From Candidatus Pacearchaeota archaeon RBG_13_36_9 (GTDB lineage Archaea; Nanobdellota; Nanobdellia; Pacearchaeales; GW2011-AR1), in assembly GCA_001786395.1 (NCBI GenBank), contig MFWN01000024.1, positions 1,976-12,605 of the forward strand: DNA of 10,630 bases. Direction: 5' to 3'. Of this stretch, positions 5,631-10,630 are shown one piece after another. How positions within the stretch are numbered: position 1 is the stretch's first letter; every line of letters starts with the position of its first letter. A program made the position numbers and the translations under genes. The notes beneath the pieces were generated by a model. The model did not search any database, was not told the origin of the DNA, and was given only the letters and a program-made list of their open reading frames with translations.

Positions 5631-5695
5631 GAGGCTCTCTTTGTCCTGGCATCCTCTCAGGCCTGACAAGAGAGCCTCCTGCAATCATCTTTTTT
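5631..5695 (+). terminator. Strong hairpin unit 4 with GCAATCAT and T-tract
   Basis: GAGGCTCTCTT-GTC (5631-5645, one bulged T) pairs with GACAAGAGAGCCTC (5665-5678): 14 pairs, with an inner CCTG/CAGG pairing in the loop. CTGCAATCATC and then seven T residues follow. The stem plus T-run looks like an intrinsic terminator; the GCAATCAT flank ties it to hairpin units 1-3. Confidence 0.55.
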
Positions 5696-5840
5696 GAATT
5701 CAGATATTGTTATTTATTTGAATGCCCGTCATAAAAAAAGCTCCTTTAAATCTTTTTTCACCCTCATTCCTTCTCCATACATAAAGGGGCTTTTCATTTT
5801 CACTAGGTCGTAATCTGACTTAATCATTACTCGCTCCATT

Positions 5841-5921
5841 ATGAACATACTCCTTTTTGTTGGGCTATGGCTTGTTGTGCTGGGCCTGTTTTGGTTTATG
5901 TTTCTCTTTAAAATAGTTTGA
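5841..5921 (+). CDS. Possible 26-residue single-helix membrane peptide
   Basis: ATG to TGA gives MNILLFVGLWLVVLGLFWFM plus FLFKIV: an almost wholly hydrophobic peptide ending with one Lys, long enough for one membrane helix. There is no clear Shine-Dalgarno sequence or TATA box, and T-rich DNA readily produces hydrophobic frames by chance. It is recorded because such micro-membrane peptides occur as toxins or regulators, but certainty is low. Confidence 0.2.
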   Translation: MNILLFVGLWLVVLGLFWFMFLFKIV

Positions 5922-6048
5922 AACGTTACACACTCCATAGTAGTTCGTAGTTTTTTGAGACTTAAGCTGATTCAGGCCCTATTTTATTACTGATTCTTTG
6001 CTGCTGAGTCTTTTCTTTATATGAGCTCGGCGCCACGGCCATTGCTAT

Positions 6049-6079
6049 TGCTGGGTTTCTTCTTCGTACTAACCCAGCA
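6049..6079 (+). repeat. Hairpin TGCTGGGTT / AACCCAGCA
   Basis: A perfect nine-base inverted repeat around a 13-base loop. It lies ten bases before the terminator-like hairpin at 6090, so the pair may form one tandem structure. Confidence 0.55.
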
Positions 6080-6089
6080 CCTTCATGTT

Positions 6090-6118
6090 AAGAATCCTGC
6101 ATTTGCAGGATTCTTTTT
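6090..6118 (+). terminator. Intrinsic-type terminator AAGAATCCTGC / GCAGGATTCTT + T-run
   Basis: A perfect 11-pair stem with an ATTT loop, directly followed by a run of T. This is the clearest hairpin terminator in the window, and it closes no gene that I can see on the plus strand. Confidence 0.6.
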
Positions 6119-6357
6119 ATCTCATTATTTGTCCTTGGGAGGAGGCCTTGATTTGTGATGTCAGAAAAATCTGAACAGGGCTCTTACCAAATTTTAAAAC
6201 AACCTGGGCTCGTGAGATTCTGAAAACTAAGATATTCAACAGACAAAGCCCAAGTTATGCATAACACACCTCAGTGTGGGGAGCCCCCCCATTGCAGATT
6301 CTATGCTTCTGTCTGGCAAGGCTCTTTTTTCTTTTTCAAAAGCTGTTTTCCGAGGGT

Positions 6358-6407
6358 CAGACCCAAATTCAATTGCTTTTCATCACCTTGTTCTAAAAAA
6401 GGGTCTG
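6358..6407 (+). repeat. Inverted repeat CAGACCC / GGGTCTG
   Basis: Seven-base arms 36 bases apart; the left arm overlaps a second small palindrome GGGTCAGACCC (6354-6364), which would compete with it. GCTCTTATTTTTTAA follows the right arm. This is a possible alternative-fold structure or terminator. Confidence 0.4.
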
Positions 6408-6714
6408 GCTCTTATTTTTTAATTTATCTCTTTTTTTGCAAAATTATATATACTATAAAATATATATCTTAATATATATTTTGCAGTTTATATTGAGTCT
6501 AAAACAGTAAACATCTAAAAACACTAATCTAGAAATAAAAGAGGAAAATCATCGAGGCATGAAAGAGGCACATATGGTAACAGAGCATTTGCAATTGCCC
6601 AGAAGGGTGATGCTATTAACCTGATTTGCAGGTCAGCCCCTATCATTTAAATTGTATTTCCAATTATTAATTTAGTGAACATAAGCGAATCCTGTCCCAG
6701 ATACAAAAACATAA

Positions 6715-6724
6715 GTTTATTTAT
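6715..6724 (+). promoter_or_regulatory. TATA-like box of the small membrane protein gene
   Basis: GTTTATTTAT lies 21-30 bases upstream of the ATG at 6745. TAAGGAT, 5-11 bases before the ATG, may act as a weak ribosome-binding site. Confidence 0.4.
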
Positions 6725-6744
6725 CCTGTTTTCTAAGGATATAT

Positions 6745-6897
6745 ATGGATTTGTACACTATAGGCAGGACCTATCCCCTGCTGACTTTTGCTGCAGCAGT
6801 TCTTCTGTTTATAATTGGGTTTAAAATAGCAAAAAAAATATTATGGATACTGGCTATACTTGCCTTGATTGCTGCTGCTGTTTTATTTTTTGTTTAG
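6745..6897 (+). CDS. Small two-helix membrane protein (50 residues)
   Basis: The ORF runs from ATG to TAG: MDLYTIGRTYPLLTFAAAVL, LFIIGFKIAKKILWILAILA and LIAAAVLFFV. Two membrane helices (about 10-26 and 33-50) are separated by a positively charged turn, FKIAKK, which would face the cytoplasm. Correct archaeal promoter spacing, a short purine-rich site before the ATG and the well-formed hairpin topology argue for a true gene despite its size. It converges on the radical SAM gene. No function can be named; tiny two-helix proteins of this kind are frequent in small archaeal genomes. Confidence 0.55.
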   Translation: MDLYTIGRTYPLLTFAAAVLLFIIGFKIAKKILWILAILALIAAAVLFFV

Positions 6898-6977
6898 GAA
6901 AACTATTTATAATTCTTTACCGGGGCAAGTAGGAGCAATTCCAGAAAGAAAAAACAATGAAAAACTGCCAAAAGTAT

Positions 6978-8438
6978 TCAGCTAACAGACTTTAAAAATT
7001 CCAGATGATTTTTCATTTGAGGAGAATTAGCAATTTTACTGACCCCCCCAAAAAGAGTAGTGTAAGCCATAAGACCTAATGTTAATGTTTTATCTGGGCT
7101 GATTATTAATCTTTTAAGATTATTTTTAATTGAATAATAATCATTATATGCGTCAATAATCATGTTCTGAAGCTCATAGGGAGTGAAATTTTTAGGCCTT
7201 AATAGAACATGATGCCCGTCATATAAATACCAATCTTCTGATAATATCCTATTTTCTTCCTGCATTTCACTATGAAACGGAGTTCCTTCGCCTGGAACAA
7301 TTGCAAAGAACTGCATGCTTTCTGAATTTTTTTTCATCCACGAAAGCGTTTCTTTATAGACTTCTTTAGTGTCTCCATCTAATCCAAAAATCATCATTAC
7401 ATGCCTCCAGAATCCATACTCTCCAAATATTTCAATTGCCCTTTTATTCTGTTCTGCAGTATGGCCCTTTCCCAAATTATGCAAGCTGTCATCATTAATT
7501 GATTCTATTCCTATGCATAAAAAATTTATTCCTGTTTTTTTCATTGCTTCCATTAATTTAGGATTATCTGCCAGTTCTGTTGGTGTCTGAACAATTCCAA
7601 GTTTTTTATTTAATCCTTTATCGGCTATTGCTTCAAGCAAGCTTATGGTTTTATTTGGAGAGCCAATAAAATTATCATCTGTATAAAAAATAAACTTTCC
7701 TAAATCCTTTGTTCTTTTTAATTCTTCAACAACATATTCTATTGACTTTGTTCTATAATTTCTCCCATAAAATTTAGTAACAGTGCAAAAACGACAATTC
7801 CTCGGGCATCCTCTTGAAGTTTCTATAACTCCTCCTAATACTCTTTTTTTAGTCACTTTATCATAATAAGGATGAGGAAGCTGGCTTAGTTCTTCAGAAG
7901 TTAATAATTTTCTTGGAGTTGTGGTTATAATCTCCTTTCCTTTTTTAAAAGCTATGCCTTCAGTATCTTCTAAGGAATTCCTGTCTTCTATAAGCCTGTT
8001 CATTAATTCAACAAGAGTCTTTTCTCCTTCTTGTTTAACAACAATATCTGCATTTTCTAATGCCGCCTCTGTTCTAAAATTTGCATCAAAACCTCCTGCA
8101 ACAGCAATTCCTTCTGGATTATTCAGTTTGTATAATTCAAATAATTTATTTGTTTGAAGAAAAGTGCTTGTTAGATAAGATGCTAATACAACATCTGAAC
8201 CAAATATTCTTCTAAAATTTTCAGCAGTTGATTTTCCGTTTTTTCCATGATAAGAGTTTATAGACTGAACATTTTCCCACCCATCATCCCTTAAAATTCC
8301 TTCTAAAACATGAATTGCTCTTGAGGGCATTCTGGATTTGCTAAATTCATTAAAACTAATCTCTCCATTTAAAACTCCAAATTGTGTTGCAGGAAGCTCA
8401 ACTAACGTAACTGGACTTTGTTTGGTTAGCTTCTTCAT
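6978..8438 (-). CDS. B12-binding-domain radical SAM protein with DUF4070-like C-terminus
   Basis: Residues about 35-155 form a cobalamin-binding-like Rossmann domain (VVLASYLTSTF, IAVAGGFDANFRTEAALENA, DIVVKQEGEKTLVELMNRL); the canonical DxHxxG loop of base-off B12 binding is not evident. The radical SAM core follows: TSRGCPRNCRFCTV with Cys211, Cys215 and Cys218 binding the 4Fe-4S cluster, FYTDDNFIG (251-259), IGIESINDDSL (309-319) and HVMMIFGLDGDT (346-357). The C-terminal region with WYLYDGHHVLLRPKNFTPYE (403-422) resembles DUF4070, as in BchE/HpnJ-type enzymes. Its substrate is unknown; methyl transfer, cyclisation or other radical chemistry on lipids, cofactors or peptides is possible. 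The usual length for the class is about 450-500 residues, so it is complete. It diverges from the DUF1801 gene. Confidence 0.85.
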   Translation of the reverse strand: MKKLTKQSPVTLVELPATQFGVLNGEISFNEFSKSRMPSRAIHVLEGILRDDGWENVQSINSYHGKNGKSTAENFRRIFGSDVVLASYLTSTFLQTNKLFELYKLNNPEGIAVAGGFDANFRTEAALENADIVVKQEGEKTLVELMNRLIEDRNSLEDTEGIAFKKGKEIITTTPRKLLTSEELSQLPHPYYDKVTKKRVLGGVIETSRGCPRNCRFCTVTKFYGRNYRTKSIEYVVEELKRTKDLGKFIFYTDDNFIGSPNKTISLLEAIADKGLNKKLGIVQTPTELADNPKLMEAMKKTGINFLCIGIESINDDSLHNLGKGHTAEQNKRAIEIFGEYGFWRHVMMIFGLDGDTKEVYKETLSWMKKNSESMQFFAIVPGEGTPFHSEMQEENRILSEDWYLYDGHHVLLRPKNFTPYELQNMIIDAYNDYYSIKNNLKRLIISPDKTLTLGLMAYTTLFGGVSKIANSPQMKNHLEFLKSVS

Positions 8439-8456
8439 AAAGCTATAAAAAAACTT

Positions 8457-8466
8457 TATTTTTATA
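8457..8466 (-). promoter_or_regulatory. TATA-like box of the radical SAM gene
   Basis: TATAAAAATA on the minus strand, 19-28 bases upstream of the ATG at 8438. It is divergent from the box at 8493-8500 for the DUF1801 gene; the whole intergenic region is only 76 bases. Confidence 0.5.
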
Positions 8467-8492
8467 CTTTTTGCAATTAAAATCCATAAGTT

Positions 8493-8500
8493 CTTTTATA
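8493..8500 (+). promoter_or_regulatory. TATA-like box of the DUF1801 gene
   Basis: CTTTTATA lies 15-22 bases upstream of the ATG at 8515. GAAAGAG, 8-14 bases before the ATG, is a weak purine-rich site. Confidence 0.4.
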
Positions 8501-8514
8501 GAAAGAGTTAAAAT

Positions 8515-8886
8515 ATGAAGAATCCTAAATGTATTATGGATAAAAAAGTCACAGAATACATTGAAAAGCAGAAAGAGCCTCAAAAGGAAATCTGCAATAA
8601 GCTAAGAAAAATTATTCTGAGAACCCTTCCAGAAATCAAAGAAGGGATGAAAATGGGGGTTCCTTGGTATGAAGGAATGTACTACCTGGTTAGTTTGAAA
8701 GACAGTGTTAATTTAGGGTTTTCAGTTAAAGGATTAGATAAAGAAGATATGGAGAATTTTGCAGGAACTGGAGAATATATGAGGCATTTGAAGTTCAAAG
8801 ATGCCAAGGAAATTGATGAGGCAAAAATCATCAAGCTTTTAAAATTATCCAACAAAAAAGCTGAATGCGGAAGCTGCTGGAAATAA
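8515..8886 (+). CDS. DUF1801 (YdhG-like) family protein
   Basis: Recognised from the family pattern: VTEYIEKQKEPQKEICNKLR at residues 12-31, ILRTLPEIKEGMKMGVPWYE (the conserved 'P-x-x-x-E-x-M-K-x-G-V-P-W-Y' core, 34-53), YYLVSLKDSVNLGFS and GEYMRHLKFKDAKEIDE. These small cytoplasmic alpha/beta proteins are widespread in bacteria and archaea; some relatives bind iron or metal, but no reaction is established here. At 123 residues it is normal length. The C-terminus ends with AECGSCWK: a CxxC pair (Cys118, Cys121) that I do not associate with most family members and that could bind metal or form a disulfide. It converges on the Lrp-like gene with ten bases between the stops. Confidence 0.85.
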   Translation: MKNPKCIMDKKVTEYIEKQKEPQKEICNKLRKIILRTLPEIKEGMKMGVPWYEGMYYLVSLKDSVNLGFSVKGLDKEDMENFAGTGEYMRHLKFKDAKEIDEAKIIKLLKLSNKKAECGSCWK

Positions 8887-8896
8887 AATAGAATGT

Positions 8897-9871
8897 TTAA
8901 GGGACTCTCGGACAGAAATTATACTTATTGGTTTGATAAGCTGTTAGAATGGTATAATCTTTGATTATGCCTGAGAATTCAAGCTTGAACTGCCTGAGGA
9001 AATTTCTGAATTCTTCTCGTGTTTGTGTGTCCATATCAATTTCAAAATTCCACTCTCCCAGTGCTTTGCAGAAATACCAGATATTTTTGTTTTGCCTGCA
9101 AAAGTCCTCTAATTGTCTCTCTTTTTGTTCTGTTAAATCTTGGAGAGTTATAAGGATTTTGTGATGGATATAAGGATAAAACGGTTCATTAGGTACAATG
9201 TTATAATTCTGGATTATGCCCTGCTTTTCCAGTTTTTTTATTCGCTTAGAAACTGCGTCTGCTGAAATATTCAGGGAAGAGGCTATTTCTACAGAAGAAG
9301 CTTGTGAGCTTATTCCAAGTTTTACAAGGATTTTTTTGTCAGTTTCATCTATTTTTACTTTTTCCGGGACAGAGCCGAAAAAAGACTGCCTTTTGGTGCA
9401 GGATTTTTTATCAACGAGGTAGTCTCTGACGCAGTACTCCCCTTTTATTATTGTAGCCAACTGCCTTTCTGCTATAAAACCCCCGAACTTTTTTTCCAGC
9501 TCTCCAATGTAGGAAGCCAGCTGCTCAATGTTTTTGCTCCAGATGCTTACAACAACGTCAAACTTGCCGTCATAACTTGCAGAGTAAATTATATTCTCAT
9601 TCTTTTTTATAAAATTCAGGAACTCTTTTTCTTTGGCTTCTGTAATGTTCTGAAATCTTAGGAAATTTTTGCTTGCAGAATATCCCAGCTTGGAAATATC
9701 TATAATTGTGTAAGTTTTAAGAAGCAATTTATCTTTTAAAAACTTATTAATGCGATAAGCTACAATATCTCTTGAGAGTTTAAGCTTCTTAGCTATAACC
9801 GAAACAGGCTGTCGGCTGTTAAAATCCAGCTCATGAAGTATTTTTTTGTCTGTTAGGTCTAATTGGCGCAT
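8897..9871 (-). CDS. Double Lrp/AsnC-type transcriptional regulator
   Basis: Two Lrp/AsnC units in one chain. Unit 1: LDLTDKKILHELDFNSRQP with helix-turn-helix (residues 4-52; recognition helix about 33-46), then a RAM-like ligand-binding/oligomerisation domain (about 66-146). Unit 2: KIDETDKKILVKLG with a second helix-turn-helix (174-226; SADAVSKRIKKLEKQG) and a second RAM-like domain (about 236-314). Normal Lrp/AsnC proteins have about 150 residues, so the 324-residue length is a true tandem. Such proteins bind DNA as multimers and often respond to amino acids. The unit 1 RAM domain keeps SASYDGKFDVVVSIW; unit 2 keeps ALGEWNFEIDMDT, a recognisable but diverged match. It lies divergent from the last gene, with a repeated AT-rich motif between that may be its operator. 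Confidence 0.85.
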   Translation of the reverse strand: MRQLDLTDKKILHELDFNSRQPVSVIAKKLKLSRDIVAYRINKFLKDKLLLKTYTIIDISKLGYSASKNFLRFQNITEAKEKEFLNFIKKNENIIYSASYDGKFDVVVSIWSKNIEQLASYIGELEKKFGGFIAERQLATIIKGEYCVRDYLVDKKSCTKRQSFFGSVPEKVKIDETDKKILVKLGISSQASSVEIASSLNISADAVSKRIKKLEKQGIIQNYNIVPNEPFYPYIHHKILITLQDLTEQKERQLEDFCRQNKNIWYFCKALGEWNFEIDMDTQTREEFRNFLRQFKLEFSGIIKDYTILTAYQTNKYNFCPRVP

Positions 9872-9901
9872 TTTACCTATTTTGCATAAAAATAGCTTAT
9901 T

Positions 9902-9966
9902 TTATTTAAATTTATCGGTTTTTATGGAAAAATAAATAGAAAAGTACTAATAATTATTTAAATTTA
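9902..9966. promoter_or_regulatory. Two copies of a 13-bp AT-rich near-palindrome between divergent genes
   Basis: TTATTTAAATTTA occurs at 9902-9914 and again, identically, at 9954-9966. Each contains the palindrome ATTTAAAT and a potential TATA box. The first lies 31-43 bases upstream of the Lrp-like ATG (9871), the second 34-46 bases upstream of the ATG at 10000. Lrp/AsnC proteins commonly bind AT-rich palindromes in pairs, so they may be both promoter elements and operators for autoregulation; this is inference. Confidence 0.4.
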
Positions 9967-9999
9967 TATTATGGCCTTGGGGGATGAGAGTTCTTGAAA

Positions 10000-10630
10000 A
10001 TGGAAAGTTATTATAGAGTCGGAAAGCAGATGATAATCAAATCATCAGAAGGAGCAATAAAACATTTAGAAGAAATAAAAGATTTGGAAAGAGAAGGTTA
10101 TGGGGGGAAGAAGTTCAGAGAGATAGATTCTATGGCCAGTTATCACCACTTTTTTATTTTTGAGCTGGCCTTGAGAAGAATTGGGGAAAATTCCACGGCA
10201 GAGAGGTTTAGGGGTTATAACCCCGGTTTAGAAGATATTGTAAAAAGAGTGGATGATTCAGTTAGCTTGCTGCCGACTATATTGATCCACTTGGAAAGAG
10301 GAAATTTAGAGGAGGCAAGAAAGATAGAGGCAATGCAGAGGGCTTTATTTTATGTTGAAGGAATCGGTTATGTTGACCCTCACTTACTGGCATGTTCCAG
10401 AAGTGATGAGGAATTTATGGGTTACAAAAATGAGCTAAAAAGGCTGCTAATTGATGAAAAAGTTAGATACAGCAAGCTTCCGGAAGGAATGCCAAAAGGA
10501 TTTTTGTCTATACGAGAAAGTGTCAGAGCATTATATGCAAATCTTGCCCTCGGCGATAAAACACATGCTGAAAAACTTCTGCAAGAACTTATAGATTTTT
10601 ACCAGAGCCAAGAAACAGGTTTGATTCAGG
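10000..10630 (+). CDS. Hypothetical helical protein (C-terminal part beyond the window)
   Basis: An open frame from ATG at 10000 continues past the window edge with at least 210 codons. The product is soluble and largely alpha-helical: MESYYRVGKQMIIKSSEGAI, HFFIFELALRRIGE, LEDIVKRVDDSVSLLPTILI, EARKIEAMQRALFYVEG and ESVRALYANLALGDKTHAEK. The regular helix pairs (AlaLeu-rich, with a LALGDKTHAEKLLQELI segment) hint at TPR-like repeats, but I recognise no family. GGGGGATGAGAG, 8-19 bases before the ATG, is a plausible ribosome-binding site. An in-frame TTG at 9994 is an alternative start. An ATG at 9971 opens only an eight-codon frame (MALGDESS) in another register, possibly a leader peptide or chance. 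It diverges from the Lrp-like regulator and may be controlled by it. Confidence 0.6.
   Translation, partial: MESYYRVGKQMIIKSSEGAIKHLEEIKDLEREGYGGKKFREIDSMASYHHFFIFELALRRIGENSTAERFRGYNPGLEDIVKRVDDSVSLLPTILIHLERGNLEEARKIEAMQRALFYVEGIGYVDPHLLACSRSDEEFMGYKNELKRLLIDEKVRYSKLPEGMPKGFLSIRESVRALYANLALGDKTHAEKLLQELIDFYQSQETGLIQ

Larger units (their letters stand above)
5092..6744. other. Long non-coding, structure-rich stretch
   Basis: No full-length gene is visible on either strand; the longer open frames (minus strand 5729-5938, plus strand 6257-6472) have no domain, ribosome-binding site or family look. What fills it are hairpins and short repeats, listed separately. Left half (5100-5700): dense inverted repeats with pyrimidine-rich loops. 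Middle (5700-6060): A+T-rich with one hydrophobic micro-ORF. Right half (6060-6480): a strong hairpin/T-tract, a CAGACCC/GGGTCTG inverted repeat and then extreme A+T-rich sequence. A 40-codon open frame without ATG (6528-6650, including AFAIAQKGDAINLIC) may be gene debris. I saw no tRNA or rRNA. Confidence 0.6.

Noticed and set aside
5729..5938. Minus-strand frame of 69 codons
   Set aside because: No recognisable family, promoter or Shine-Dalgarno; composition not clearly gene-like. It could not be excluded completely.
6152..6226. C/D box guide RNA (GTGATGT ... CTGA ... GTGAGAT ... CTGA)
   Set aside because: C and C' boxes deviate from RTGATGA, spacing between boxes is irregular and the ends do not pair. 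A similar weak hit at about 6606-6625 shows these occur by chance.
6257..6472. Plus-strand frame of 71 codons
   Set aside because: It reads through an inverted repeat and a poly-T-rich stretch, giving FFFF and SS runs; no upstream signals.
6540..6660. Possible tRNA
   Set aside because: No T-loop GGTTCRA sequence, no acceptor stem pairing and no anticodon arm could be built.
7369..8157. Plus-strand frames of 73 and 78 codons inside the radical SAM gene
   Set aside because: Antisense shadows of a well-supported gene.
6978..8438. Canonical cobalamin DxHxxG motif in the radical SAM protein
   Set aside because: The N-terminal domain looks B12-binding-like by position and strand pattern, but the DxHxxG loop is not present, so B12 binding itself is not claimed.

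Overview
The window looks like chromosomal DNA from an uncultivated, A+T-rich archaeon, probably of the small-genome (DPANN-like) kind. The evidence is indirect: most genes have an archaeal TATA-like box only about 15-35 bases upstream of the start codon (leaderless or short-leader transcripts), and there is a two-unit Lrp/AsnC-type regulator, a DUF3175 protein, a DUF1801 protein and an archaeal-style B12-binding/radical SAM enzyme. No rRNA, tRNA or CRISPR array was found, so the taxon is an inference.

Bases 1-3300 look like an accessory island. A PD-(D/E)XK-type nuclease gene cut by the window edge diverges from a BRO-N (phage antirepressor) gene that appears to have lost its middle by a short-repeat deletion. 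Immediately after it comes a tightly coupled pair: a 341-residue winged-helix protein and a 211-residue PIN-domain nuclease, arranged like a toxin-antitoxin or defence module. A RadC (JAB/MPN+) gene converges on the PIN gene with overlapping stop codons. Bases 3325-4263 hold an unrecognised 174-residue protein and a DUF3175 protein.

Bases 4264-6744 are about 2.5 kb with no convincing full gene. They contain gene debris (a frameshifted acidic tail and a Cys-rich fragment), a 59-bp tandem repeat that re-iterates the ribosome-binding site and first codons of what looks like a family 2 glycosyltransferase, a set of hairpins followed by a GCAATCAT-like motif, TGAAGTTAACTTCA-type palindromes, several hairpin-plus-T-tract structures resembling intrinsic terminators, and at most one hydrophobic micro-ORF.

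Bases 6745-10630 return to ordinary compact archaeal coding: a 50-residue two-helix membrane protein, a B12-binding/radical SAM/DUF4070-like enzyme divergent from a DUF1801 protein, a double Lrp/AsnC regulator, and the start of an unrecognised helical protein that runs off the window. The Lrp-like gene and the last gene diverge from a shared region carrying two copies of a 13-bp AT-rich near-palindrome, a plausible operator pair.

The best candidates for something undescribed are the winged-helix/PIN pair in its mobile-element context, and the structured repeat-rich stretch at 4.6-6.4 kb.
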